Positions 6,957 through 14,496 of a stretch of 18,171 bases of DNA are shown piece after piece. Where the stretch lies: positions 1 to 18,171 of the forward strand of contig CADCPP010000105.1 of assembly GCA_902803355.1 (NCBI GenBank), in the 5' to 3' direction. A model generated the notes under the pieces. That model was not told the DNA's origin and did not search any database. It saw only the letters and a program-made list of their open reading frames with translations. The number at the start of each line of letters is the position of its first letter. The stretch's first letter is position 1. The translations under genes and the position numbers were made by a program. Source of the DNA: an uncultured Lachnospiraceae bacterium (GTDB taxonomy: Bacteria; Bacillota; Clostridia; Lachnospirales; Lachnospiraceae).

Positions 6957-8729
6957 TCACATTCTTTCGGGTGCTTCAAAGCCAAGCAGGCCGATCAGCG
7001 TGCTGAGCACGCGTTTGGTCTCCGCAAGCAGGGCGATCCAGGAGGCCCTGCGCGCCGGATCCTCCTCCGCGAGGATCCGGTGGTCATGATAGAACGAATT
7101 AAAGGCGTTCGAGAGATCATACAGATACAGGCAGAGCTTGTGCGGCGCCTTCTCCGTATAAGACGACAGGATCACTTCGCCGGCTCCGCAGAGGATGCGC
7201 TGCAGCTCCTTTTCACCTGCGTCGGCCGCCGGCAGGATCGTATCCGGCAGCGCGTCTGCGGAACCTCCCTCTGCCGCCGCATACTTGTTCAGGATGGACG
7301 CGATGCGGACGATGGTATAGAGGATATACGGCCCGGTGTTGCCTTCAAAGGAGGTGAAGCGGTCCATATCGAAGATATAATCCTTCGTTGCCTGGTTGGA
7401 CAGATCGCCGTATTTCAGTGCGGCGAGGCCGATGATCCGCGCGGCGCGGCGTTTTTCTTCTTCGGGCATGTCCGATCCGGCCATGCGCTCATAGACCGCC
7501 GCCGCCACATCCTCCAGCAGGTATTCCAGCCGCATCACGCCGCCGGAGCGGGTCTTGAAGGGCTTGCCGTCCTTGCCGTTCATGGTCCCGAAGCCCAGAT
7601 GCGTCATGATCGTTTTCTCACCCACAAGCCCCGTCTTGCGCGCGGCACGGAAGACCTGCAGGAAATGCATGGCCTGCCGTTTGTCCGTCACATAGAAGTA
7701 CTCATCGGGATGGTAGTCCTGCTCACGCTGCACGATCGTTGCCAGATCTGTCGTGGCATAGAGATAGGCGCCGTCAGATTTCTGAACGAGGCAGGGCGGG
7801 ACCTCTTTGGTGTCGCTTTCCTCCGCGACCTCGATCACCATTGCGCCTTCGCTCTCCTTCAGCAGGCCCTTCTTTTTGAACTCTGCGAGCATGGCCGGGA
7901 TGTAGGCCTGCGCATCGCTTTCGCCCTTCCAAAGGTCAAAGCTCACATCCAGGTTGCCATAGTTTTTCTTTAAGTCTGCCACGGACACGTTCACGATGTG
8001 CCTGAACAGCGCATAATAGCCGGGATCGCCGTTCTGCAGGCGTCTGGTCGCCTCATGGGCCCTTGCCGCAAACTCCGCATCTTCCTTGGAGCGGGCACTT
8101 GCCGCAGGATAGATCTCTTCCAGATCGCTGATGGTAAAAGGCGCCTCCGCAGGGTAATCGCCCTTATGCGCCGCATCAAAGTAGGGCAGTCCGGGCTCTT
8201 TGTCCCTTAGGGCTTCAATGATCAGTCCCATCTGCAGGCCCCAGTCGCCCAGATGCACGTCGCCGATCGCGTGAAAGCCGAGGAAGCGGCAGATGCGCTT
8301 TAAGGATTCGCCGATGATCGCAGAGCGCAGGTGGCCGATGTGCAGCGGCTTGGCCACATTCGCCCCGCCGTAGTCCAGAATGATGGTCTTCCCCGCGCCG
8401 ATGGGCTCCGCGCCGAGCATCGGATCATCTTTTCTGTTGTTCAGGTATGCCGCAACTGCCTCGGGCGAGAGGGTAAGGTTGATGAAGCCGGGCCTCACCG
8501 CTTCTGCCTTCTCAAAGAGCGGATCGTCTTTCAGGTGCTCTGCGACCGCCTCGGCGATCTCCAGGGGATTTCTGTGCGCCTGCTTTGCCGCAGCCAGTGC
8601 GCCGTTGCTTTGATATTCACACAGATCGGGGCGGTTTGACAGATTGACCTTGCCGAATGCGGGATCCATCCCGCACGCTTCAAAAGCCTTCCCCGCCGCC
8701 TTCGTCATCTGCTGCAATAAAGTTTCCAT
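6957..8729 (-). CDS. argS: Arginyl-tRNA synthetase
   Basis: Cytosolic class I synthetase that charges tRNA-Arg. The 590-residue length is typical. The N-terminal Add1-like domain covers about residues 1-110. The catalytic domain has the HIGH signature in ANVAKPLHIGHLRSAIIG (HIGH at 130-133), followed by GDVHLGDWGLQMG. The KMSKS position is degenerate, as in many ArgRS (GKDGKPFKTRSGG). The all-helical DALR anticodon-binding domain ends the protein, with NAFNSFYHDHRIL and final GLLGFEAPERM. ATG at 8729 is preferred to an in-frame start at 8762 because AAAAGGA lies about eight bases upstream and homologues start near METLL. It heads an operon with the TSCPD protein and the permease, and diverges from tRNA-Val. 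Confidence 0.97.
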   Translation of the reverse strand: METLLQQMTKAAGKAFEACGMDPAFGKVNLSNRPDLCEYQSNGALAAAKQAHRNPLEIAEAVAEHLKDDPLFEKAEAVRPGFINLTLSPEAVAAYLNNRKDDPMLGAEPIGAGKTIILDYGGANVAKPLHIGHLRSAIIGESLKRICRFLGFHAIGDVHLGDWGLQMGLIIEALRDKEPGLPYFDAAHKGDYPAEAPFTISDLEEIYPAASARSKEDAEFAARAHEATRRLQNGDPGYYALFRHIVNVSVADLKKNYGNLDVSFDLWKGESDAQAYIPAMLAEFKKKGLLKESEGAMVIEVAEESDTKEVPPCLVQKSDGAYLYATTDLATIVQREQDYHPDEYFYVTDKRQAMHFLQVFRAARKTGLVGEKTIMTHLGFGTMNGKDGKPFKTRSGGVMRLEYLLEDVAAAVYERMAGSDMPEEEKRRAARIIGLAALKYGDLSNQATKDYIFDMDRFTSFEGNTGPYILYTIVRIASILNKYAAAEGGSADALPDTILPAADAGEKELQRILCGAGEVILSSYTEKAPHKLCLYLYDLSNAFNSFYHDHRILAEEDPARRASWIALLAETKRVLSTLIGLLGFEAPERM

Positions 8730-8756
8730 TTCCTTGTTCCTTTTATTATTTTTCGC

Positions 8757-8784
8757 TTGCAATCCGGAAAAACTGTGCTATAAT
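8757..8784 (+). promoter_or_regulatory. Promoter of tRNA-Val
   Basis: The -35 is TTGCAA (8757-8762), the spacer 16 bases, and the -10 a perfect TATAAT (8779-8784) preceded by TGC, an extended -10. Transcription should start near 8791, about 15 bases before the mature tRNA. Confidence 0.8.
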
Positions 8785-8805
8785 GTCCTATGCTGACATC
8801 AGCAA
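8777..8805 (-). promoter_or_regulatory. Possible argS promoter overlapping the tRNA-Val promoter
   Basis: On the minus strand, TTGCTG (8805 to 8800), a 17-base spacer and TATAGC (8782 to 8777) fit a weak sigma-A promoter (3 of 6 and 4 of 6 matches). Its -10 shares bases with the -10 of the tRNA promoter on the other strand, so the two may compete. Low certainty. Confidence 0.35.
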
Positions 8806-8879
8806 GGAAGCATAGCTCAGCTGGGATGAGCGTTCGCCTCACACGCGAGAGGTCATGGGTTCGAGCCCCATTGCTTCCA
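8806..8879 (+). tRNA. tRNA-Val (anticodon CAC)
   Basis: The 74-base sequence folds as a full cloverleaf. The acceptor stem GGAAGCA pairs with TGCTTCC, the D stem GCTC with GAGC, and the anticodon stem TTCGC with GCGAG (one T·G pair). The anticodon loop CTCACAC places CAC at the anticodon, reading GUG valine codons. The T arm is ATGGG/CCCAT with loop TTCGAGC, and the discriminator base is A. The 3' CCA is not encoded (the next bases are CAC), so it must be added by the CCA enzyme. It stands alone between divergent argS and convergent prfA, with its own promoter and terminator. Confidence 0.96.
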
Positions 8880-8886
8880 CACTCCG

Positions 8887-8909
8887 CAGGCCGTACGGCC
8901 TGTTTTTTT
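8887..8909 (+). terminator. Intrinsic terminator of tRNA-Val
   Basis: A perfect 6-base-pair stem CAGGCC/GGCCTG closed by a GTAC loop (8887-8902) is followed by seven T residues (8903-8909), 8 bases after the tRNA. On the minus strand no T-run follows, so it does not look like a terminator for prfA. Confidence 0.9.
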
Positions 8910-8937
8910 ATACTCTTTCTGCGGAAAGAACAGCGCT

Positions 8938-10014
8938 TCACCCTGCTTCTCCCAGTTTTGCCAGCTTCGCGGCCTGGTCCGCCGCGATCAGGCTGTCGAT
9001 CAGCTCCTGCAGATCGCCATTCATGATATCACCGATCTTGTACAGGGTCAAATGGATCCTGTGGTCCGTAACGCGGCTCTGAGGGAAATTGTAGGTGCGG
9101 ATCTTTTCGCTCCTGTCACCCGTTCCGATCTGGCTGCGCCTTGCTTCCGCTTCCGCGCTGTGCTGCTTCTCCAGCTCCAGCTCGTACAGCTTCGAGCGCA
9201 GCAGCCGGAACGCCTTCTCCTTATTCTGCAGCTGCGATTTTTCCGTCTGGCTGTAGATCACGATCCCGGTAGGGTAATGCGTGAGTCTGACCGCGGAATC
9301 GGTGGTATTTACGCACTGACCGCCGTTGCCGGAGGCACGCATCACGTCGATACGGATGTCGTTTGGATCGATGACCACGTCCACCTCTTCTGCTTCGGGC
9401 ATGACCGCGACCGTTGCCGTGGATGTATGGATGCGGCCGCCGGATTCGGTCTCTGGCACGCGCTGCACACGGTGCACGCCGCTCTCGTATTTCATCTTCG
9501 AGTAAGCGCCCTTGCCCGTGATCATGGCCACAACCTCCTTGAAGCCGCCGAGCCCGGTCTCGCTGACCGAGATCATCTCCACTTTCCAGCGGTTCGCTTC
9601 GGCATAGTGCACATACATGCGGTAGAGCTCCTGGGCAAAGAAGGCAGCCTCGTCACCGCCCGCGCCTGCCCGGATCTCCAGTATGATGTTCCGGTCATCG
9701 TTCGGGTCTTTCGGCAGCAGCAGGATCTTCAGCTGATGCTCCAGCTGTTTTTCTTGCTCCTCGGCCTCCTGCAGCTCTTCTTTAAGAAGCGTACGCAGCT
9801 CTTCGTCCTTTTCCTCTTCCAGCATGGACAGCGCATCCTTCTGGTCTGAGAGGGCCCTGCAGTATTTCCGGTAGGTCTCCACGAGCTCCTCCAGACTGCT
9901 CTGCTCCTTCATTAGCTTCCGGAAGCGGTTCTGATCAAGCGCTACGTCCGGGCTGGCAAGCTCCGCCTGTATCTCTTCAAAATGCTTGAGCACGTCTGCG
10001 CATTGTTCAAACAT
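8938..10014 (-). CDS. prfA: Peptide chain release factor 1
   Basis: Class I release factor that reads UAA and UAG in the ribosomal A site and triggers peptidyl-tRNA hydrolysis. The 358-residue protein has a helical N-terminal domain (about 1-105), and the PCRF block with RAGAGGDEAAFFA at about 115-127. The codon-reading tripeptide is P-E-T (187-189) in VPETESGGRIHTS, a PxT form diagnostic of RF1 rather than the SPF of RF2. The catalytic GGQ is at 231-233 in GNGGQCVNTTDSAVR. ATG at 10014 follows AAAGGAG by five bases. It lies 48 bases downstream of prmC, whose product methylates the GGQ glutamine. No clear terminator is seen after its stop; the convergent tRNA terminator is 28 bases away. Confidence 0.97.
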   Translation of the reverse strand: MFEQCADVLKHFEEIQAELASPDVALDQNRFRKLMKEQSSLEELVETYRKYCRALSDQKDALSMLEEEKDEELRTLLKEELQEAEEQEKQLEHQLKILLLPKDPNDDRNIILEIRAGAGGDEAAFFAQELYRMYVHYAEANRWKVEMISVSETGLGGFKEVVAMITGKGAYSKMKYESGVHRVQRVPETESGGRIHTSTATVAVMPEAEEVDVVIDPNDIRIDVMRASGNGGQCVNTTDSAVRLTHYPTGIVIYSQTEKSQLQNKEKAFRLLRSKLYELELEKQHSAEAEARRSQIGTGDRSEKIRTYNFPQSRVTDHRIHLTLYKIGDIMNGDLQELIDSLIAADQAAKLAKLGEAG

Positions 10015-10062
10015 ATTGTCTCCTTTTTCTGCGGCGTAATGCAAGGCCGCATGTGTTTTTTT

Positions 10063-10932
10063 TCAGGGCCTTTCCGCGGAAAAGACCCGGTCGCGTCCTG
10101 CCAGATCCTTTTCCACGCGGCAGGATCTCCAGCCGGCTTCCTCAAAGATTGCGGTGACGTCCGCGCCCTGTTCGCAGCCGATCTCCAGCAGGATCTTCCC
10201 GCCCTGATTCAGATGCGCCGGAGATTCCTTTGCGAGCCTTCTGTAAAAGTCGAGGCCGTCCGCGCCGCCGTCAAGGGCGAGGAGCGGATCATGGTCGCGC
10301 ACCTCAGGCTCCAGGGCGTCAATCTCCGCCGTAGGGATATAAGGCGGATTTGCGCAGATGATGTCGTAGATTCTCCGGTTTAGGGACTTTTCGCTTTTTG
10401 TCTTTGCGCGGAAGAGATCGCCTTCGGCAAAGAGAATCTTTTCCTCCACGCCGTTTTTGGCGGCATTTTCCCGCGCGATGTTCACAGCCTCATGAGAGAT
10501 ATCCGATGCCGTGACCGAGGCAAACTCGCCTTCCTTTGCCAGGCAGACTGCCACCGCGCCGCTGCCGGTGCACAGCTCAAGCAGCGAAGGCGCGGCGGGA
10601 AAGCGCTTTGCTTCCCGCAGGACCGCTTCCACTAACGTCTCCGTATCCGGCCGCGGGATCAGGACGTCTTCGTCCACGATAAAGGGCAGGCCGCGAAACC
10701 ACGCTTCTCCCAGGATATGCTGCAGCGGGATGCGGTTCGCGCGCACCCCGATATACGCGTCAAACATAAACAGAATGCCGTCCGGGACCTCTTCTTCCTT
10801 AACAAGCGGCAGATGGGTGAGATCCGGACCTCCTGCCGCTTCCAGCAGCGCCTTTGCGTCAAAGGCCGCACTTTCGATGCCGGCGGCTTCAAGGCGCCCG
10901 ATCCCTTCTTTTAAGAGCGCGTCATATGTCAT
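10063..10932 (-). CDS. prmC: Release factor glutamine N5-methyltransferase
   Basis: S-adenosylmethionine-dependent enzyme that methylates the glutamine of the GGQ motif in RF1 and RF2. The 289-residue protein has an N-terminal helical domain for release factor binding (about 1-85), with LIPRPDTETL at 91-100. The Rossmann-type methyltransferase domain contains LLELCTGSGAVAV (motif I, about 117-129) and the catalytic NPPY at 195-198. ATG at 10932 is chosen because AAAGGAG lies seven bases upstream; the reading frame stays open 40 codons further into the upstream gene without a good site. Its start is one base after the yqhQ stop and prfA follows, so the three are probably one transcript. Confidence 0.96.
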   Translation of the reverse strand: MTYDALLKEGIGRLEAAGIESAAFDAKALLEAAGGPDLTHLPLVKEEEVPDGILFMFDAYIGVRANRIPLQHILGEAWFRGLPFIVDEDVLIPRPDTETLVEAVLREAKRFPAAPSLLELCTGSGAVAVCLAKEGEFASVTASDISHEAVNIARENAAKNGVEEKILFAEGDLFRAKTKSEKSLNRRIYDIICANPPYIPTAEIDALEPEVRDHDPLLALDGGADGLDFYRRLAKESPAHLNQGGKILLEIGCEQGADVTAIFEEAGWRSCRVEKDLAGRDRVFSAERP

Positions 10933-10933
10933 C

Positions 10934-11938
10934 TTACGACTCCTTTGCCGCTGCGTCCTCGGCAGCTGCGGTCTCTTTTTCTTCCGTTCCGGCTTCCTCA
11001 AACGTGATGCCGAGTTCCTTCTCCTGCCAGGCTTTCCAGTCAAACACGGCATTCACGGAAGCAATGCCGACCTCGATCATCTCATCCTCCGGTTCACGGG
11101 TGGTGAAGCGCTTCTGCAGCCAGAGGCCTGGCCTGCTCATTACCTCCGCGATCCCGGAATCCGTGCTGCCCGCCCAGCGGATGATCTCATAGGAGATCCC
11201 CATGACAAGCGGCAGCATGATCAGACGGGACAAAAGCCGCTGCCACAGCACATCCTTCGGCAGGAAGATGCCCACGAATACGCTTACCAGCATGACGAAA
11301 AGCAGGAAGCTCGTGCCGCAGCGTCTGTGCAGCCGGGAACTTTCACGGACGTGTTCCACATCAAGCGGAAGCCCGTGTTCGATGCAGTTGATGCATTTAT
11401 GCTCTGCGCCGTGGTACATGAACACGCGGCGGATATCCTTCATCTGCGAGATCGCCAGGATATAGATCAGGAAAATGACGACGCGAAGCACGCCCTCAAG
11501 CAGCGAGATCAGGAAGCGGCTTCCGATCACGGGGCGAAGGAGGCTGACCAGGAACATCGGCAGCAGCATAAAGAGGCCTATGCAGAGCACGACCGCAAAC
11601 AGGATGCTGACTAACATCATCATGTTTTCAGACTTCTCCGAGGCGGGCTTTTTTTCCTTCCCGCTTTCCCCATTTTGGTCTTTTGTCTCCTCTTCAATAA
11701 AAGAGGCAGAATACTCCAATGTCTTCATGCCCATGCTCAGGGAATCGACAAAGGAAAATACACCGCGCACGAAGGGGATCTTTCTGCAGGTCTGTCCGAA
11801 CGCGCTGCGCTCCGGGACCTTCTCTTTGCGGATGATGATCTCTCCCGACGCTTTTCTCACCGCTACGGCATAGTCGGCCTGATTGCGCATCATCACGCCC
11901 TCTAAGACCGCCTGGCCGCCGACACCGGAATATTTCAT
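10934..11938 (-). CDS. yqhQ: DUF1385 membrane protein, YqhQ-like
   Basis: A 334-residue integral membrane protein of unknown function, conserved near prfA in many Firmicutes. It starts with the family block MKYSGVGGQAVLEGVMMR and has IPFVRGVFSFVDSLSMGMK at about 54-72. A charged linker follows, then about four to five hydrophobic segments. Between the second and third is the conserved YHGAEHKCINCIE, whose His, Glu and Cys could bind a metal. The C-terminal tail is acidic and alanine-rich (EEAGTEEKETAAAEDAA). The start is supported by AAAGG about 7 bases upstream. It is one base upstream of prmC and lies 100 bases downstream of rpmE, with a terminator between. Confidence 0.92.
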   Translation of the reverse strand: MKYSGVGGQAVLEGVMMRNQADYAVAVRKASGEIIIRKEKVPERSAFGQTCRKIPFVRGVFSFVDSLSMGMKTLEYSASFIEEETKDQNGESGKEKKPASEKSENMMMLVSILFAVVLCIGLFMLLPMFLVSLLRPVIGSRFLISLLEGVLRVVIFLIYILAISQMKDIRRVFMYHGAEHKCINCIEHGLPLDVEHVRESSRLHRRCGTSFLLFVMLVSVFVGIFLPKDVLWQRLLSRLIMLPLVMGISYEIIRWAGSTDSGIAEVMSRPGLWLQKRFTTREPEDEMIEVGIASVNAVFDWKAWQEKELGITFEEAGTEEKETAAAEDAAAKES

Positions 11939-11971
11939 GCTGTTGCCTTTCTGCTTGCCGCATTTTTATAC

Positions 11972-12028
11972 AAAAAAAGACAAAAGGCCCTTAAGCTTTC
12001 TCCAAGCGAAAGCCGGGCCTTTTGTCTT
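11972..12028 (-). terminator. Long intrinsic terminator after rpmE
   Basis: A 14-base-pair perfect outer stem (11977-11990 with 12015-12028) encloses a second 6-base stem GCTTTC/GAAAGC (11995-12000 with 12008-12013). Read on the minus strand it ends in a run of seven T residues (11978 to 11972). It lies just after the rpmE stop and before yqhQ, so yqhQ–prmC–prfA depend on readthrough or another promoter that I did not find. Confidence 0.85.
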
Positions 12029-12038
12029 GACGTTCAAG

Positions 12039-12251
12039 CTACTGGTTATTGGAACCCAGACCGTATTTCCGGTTGAATTTCTCAATACGTCCGCGAGCCT
12101 GCGCCGCCTTCTGCTGTCCGGTATAGAACGGATGGCACTTGGAGCAGATCTCAACGTGGATCTCAGGCTTCGTGGAACCGGTAATGAATTCGTTGCCGCA
12201 GTTGCAAGTTACCTTGCACTGATAGTACTTGGGCTGAATGCTCTCCTGCAT
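12039..12251 (-). CDS. rpmE: 50S ribosomal protein L31 (zinc-binding type)
   Basis: A 70-residue protein of the large ribosomal subunit. It starts MQESIQPKYYQCKVTCNCG and carries cysteines 16, 18, 36 and 39 (CNC and CSKC) of the zinc-binding C+ form, plus an extra Cys12. HPFYTG follows at about 40-45. ATG at 12251 is chosen because AGAGG lies about eight bases upstream; a GTG three codons earlier overlaps that site. It has its own promoter downstream of rho and its own strong terminator, so it can be expressed apart from its neighbours. Confidence 0.96.
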   Translation of the reverse strand: MQESIQPKYYQCKVTCNCGNEFITGSTKPEIHVEICSKCHPFYTGQQKAAQARGRIEKFNRKYGLGSNNQ

Positions 12252-12338
12252 GATTTTCACCTCTAAACTAAAATTCCGGCTCAGGGATGGTGTGCCCTGC
12301 CCGTTTGAATGCCGTTATTTCCAAAAACAGCAATGGCT

Positions 12339-12367
12339 ACTATAACACAGCCGAAAACGGATTGCAA
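12339..12367 (-). promoter_or_regulatory. Promoter of rpmE
   Basis: On the minus strand, TTGCAA (12367 to 12362), a 17-base spacer and TATAGT (12344 to 12339) preceded by TGT form an extended -10 promoter. It sits in the 129-base gap after rho. The leader of about 80 bases includes a small hairpin CAGGG/CCCTG (12282-12299). Confidence 0.75.
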
Positions 12368-12380
12368 GTGATTTTTTAAA

Positions 12381-14312
12381 TTATAACCTCATCTGTTTGA
12401 CGCGCAGGCAGAACTCCTCATTGGAGCGGGTATGGCGCATCAGATCCAGGACCGCCTCCAGGGCTTCCTCGCCCCGGCTCTGATTATTGATGGCCTGACG
12501 GATCTTCTCCGTGACCTCTCTCTCCTCTGCCGAAAGGAGCAGATCATCGCGGCGCGTGCCGGACTTCAGGATATCGATCGCCGGGAAGATGCGGCGTTCG
12601 GAAAGTCTGCGGTCCAGAACCAGTTCCATGTTGCCGGTGCCCTTGAATTCTTCGAAGATGATATCGTCCATGCGGCTGCCGGTCTCCACGAGCGCCGTGG
12701 CCAGAATGGTCAGACTGCCGCCTTCACGGATATTCCGCGCGGCGCCGAAGAATTTCTTCGGCATATACAGCGCCGCGGGATCAAGACCGCCGGACAGCGT
12801 CCGTCCGCTCGGGGTCACCGTAAGGTTGTACGCCCGCGACAGTCTGGTGATGGAATCCAGCAGGATCATGACGTCCCGTCCGTGCTCCACCAGCCGCTGT
12901 GCCCGGCCAAGCACCATTTCGGCCACGCGTTTGTGATGATCCGGCATCTCGTCAAAGGTCGAATAAATCACTTCCACGTTGTCTCCGACGATCGACTCCT
13001 TGATATCCGTTACCTCCTCGGGACGTTCATCGATCAGCAGGATCAGGATGTGGATATCCGGATGATTCTTCTGCACTGCCCAGGCGATCTGCTTTAAGAG
13101 CGTGGTCTTGCCAGCCTTCGGCTGAGAAACGATCATACCGCGCTGGCCCTTGCCGATGGGTGCCATCAGGTCCATGATCCGCATAGCATAGGCATTCGTT
13201 TCGGTCTCCAGATGGATCCTCTCCTCCGGGAAGATGGGGGTCAGGTCTTCAAATTTCGTCCGCTTGGCCGCCGCGTCCGGCGTCTCGTCATTGATCGATT
13301 CGATATAGAGCAGCGCCGCGAATTTCTCCGAGCCGGTCTTTGCCTTGGTAATGCCCCGGATCACGTCGCCGGTCTTCATCCCGAAGCGGTGGATCTGCGA
13401 AGGAGACACATAGACATCGTTTTCCCCGGGCAGGAAGTTCTCGCTGCGGATAAAGCCGAAGCCGTCCGGCAGCACTTCCAGAACGCCATGCGCGGGGTCG
13501 CCGGTCGGAACGCCCTGCGGAAGCTCATCTTTTTTCCCAGGCCGTCCGGCGGGCTGGGAAGACGCCTCCTCAGACAAGGCTTTTTCCTCGATCAGAGTGA
13601 CCGGTTCCTGGGGCAGCGCCTCAGACCTTTGTTCCAGGCGTTCAGGCTGCGGGAAAGCGGAAAAGGTCCGTCCGGCGCTCGCTTCCCGGATGCGCTCCGG
13701 CCGTGCGGGCGTTTTGTCGATCTTCTCACTGCGTTCATATTCATCCGGCTTTTCTGTCTGCGCCAGATAAGAGGCGGAATAGGTTCCGAAGCCCCCGCGT
13801 CCCGTAAAACGGTTCGAGCTTCCGTTGTTTGCCGTGTTGCCGGTCCCGATGCGGCGCGGCCTGGCTGCCGTTCCTTCCTCGGGTTCGGAGATCTCGCTGT
13901 TGTCCTCCGGCGCGTCATTGACCGGCTGTGACAGGGTGCGGGCTTTCAGCTCGGCAGCTTCCGCACTTGCCGAGGCAGCCTCCGGTCTGCTGAAATTTTT
14001 GGAGATGCTGGTCCAGCGGGAGCGGGGCCGTCCGCCCACCGTCGGCTCGACAGCGGCAGGGTTTTCCGCAGGCTGCGCTTCGGCAGATACCGGCTGCACG
14101 CTTTCTGCAGGCTCCTCCGTACTGGCAGCGGATTCCATCGTTTCCAGATCGATCCCTTTCAGGCGCAGCGCCTTTTCAATGCGCTCCGCTCCCACTTTAT
14201 TCATCAGTTCCACCATCTGCGGCTTGCGGAAGGTGCTGGTTCCTTTAATTCCCAGAATTTTAGCCCACTCCTTGAGGGTCGGCAGCGCCTGATCTTCAAT
14301 TACGATACTCAT
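12381..14312 (-). CDS. rho: Transcription termination factor Rho with long low-complexity insert
   Basis: Hexameric RNA helicase that ends transcription and limits antisense RNA. The 643-residue chain is far longer than the 419 of E. coli Rho. Residues 1-50 form the N-terminal helical domain (LPTLKEWAKILGIKG). About 55-270 are a disordered-looking insert rich in A, E, P, S and R, with the basic/Gly-rich parts RPRSRW and SSNRFTGRGGFG. The RNA-binding cold-shock domain spans about 273-345 (GVLEVLPDGFGFIR). The ATPase follows, with Walker A SQPKAGKT (396-403), Walker B VMILLDS (481-487), the Q-loop region PSGRTLSGGLDP and the R-loop EFKGTGNMEL. ATG at 14312 follows TAAGGAG by seven bases; upstream in-frame codons have no site. 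rpmE lies downstream. Confidence 0.97.
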   Translation of the reverse strand: MSIVIEDQALPTLKEWAKILGIKGTSTFRKPQMVELMNKVGAERIEKALRLKGIDLETMESAASTEEPAESVQPVSAEAQPAENPAAVEPTVGGRPRSRWTSISKNFSRPEAASASAEAAELKARTLSQPVNDAPEDNSEISEPEEGTAARPRRIGTGNTANNGSSNRFTGRGGFGTYSASYLAQTEKPDEYERSEKIDKTPARPERIREASAGRTFSAFPQPERLEQRSEALPQEPVTLIEEKALSEEASSQPAGRPGKKDELPQGVPTGDPAHGVLEVLPDGFGFIRSENFLPGENDVYVSPSQIHRFGMKTGDVIRGITKAKTGSEKFAALLYIESINDETPDAAAKRTKFEDLTPIFPEERIHLETETNAYAMRIMDLMAPIGKGQRGMIVSQPKAGKTTLLKQIAWAVQKNHPDIHILILLIDERPEEVTDIKESIVGDNVEVIYSTFDEMPDHHKRVAEMVLGRAQRLVEHGRDVMILLDSITRLSRAYNLTVTPSGRTLSGGLDPAALYMPKKFFGAARNIREGGSLTILATALVETGSRMDDIIFEEFKGTGNMELVLDRRLSERRIFPAIDILKSGTRRDDLLLSAEEREVTEKIRQAINNQSRGEEALEAVLDLMRHTRSNEEFCLRVKQMRL

Positions 14313-14330
14313 CAGTATACTCCTTAAGCA

Positions 14331-14421
14331 GACGGCATGACCGTCCTGAATTGTGTAATAAAGCAAAGGGGGAATGTTAAAAGACGAGAAAGGCACAGAT
14401 GAGAGGACGTCCCTAAGGGAC
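14331..14421 (-). other. Structured rho leader with two hairpins
   Basis: The roughly 135-base untranslated leader predicted for rho contains GTCCC-TTA-GGGAC (14409-14421) and GACGG-TCATG-CCGTC (14331-14345), both perfect 5-base-pair stems. Neither is followed by a T-run. They could affect RNA stability or autoregulation; this is inference from symmetry alone. Confidence 0.35.
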
Positions 14422-14453
14422 ATCTGAAAAGTAACGGGCCTTAACTCGTGCCA

Positions 14454-14481
14454 ATCATAGCATAACGAGCCGAAATTGCAA
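14454..14481 (-). promoter_or_regulatory. Promoter of rho
   Basis: On the minus strand, TTGCAA (14481 to 14476), a 16-base spacer and TATGAT (14459 to 14454) preceded by TGC form an extended -10 promoter. Expected start is near 14447. Confidence 0.75.
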
Positions 14482-14496
14482 GCGTTTTTCTTGCAA
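14476..14496. repeat. Inverted repeat TTGCAAG-N7-CTTGCAA between rho and DUF4364 gene
   Basis: A perfect 7-base inverted repeat whose two arms are the -35 elements of two divergent promoters. It may simply reflect back-to-back promoters, or serve as a shared operator. Confidence 0.6.

Noticed and set aside
8730..8805. Possible T-box leader upstream of argS
   Set aside because: The gap is under 80 bases and shows no T-box core sequence or specifier structure.
8938..10014. prfA as RF2 (prfB) with programmed frameshift
   Set aside because: The reading tripeptide is PET (PxT form of RF1), not SPF, and the frame is continuous without an internal UGA.
12432..13097. Plus-strand open frame opposite rho
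   Set aside because: Mirror of the conserved Rho ATPase coding region; the translation resembles no family I know.
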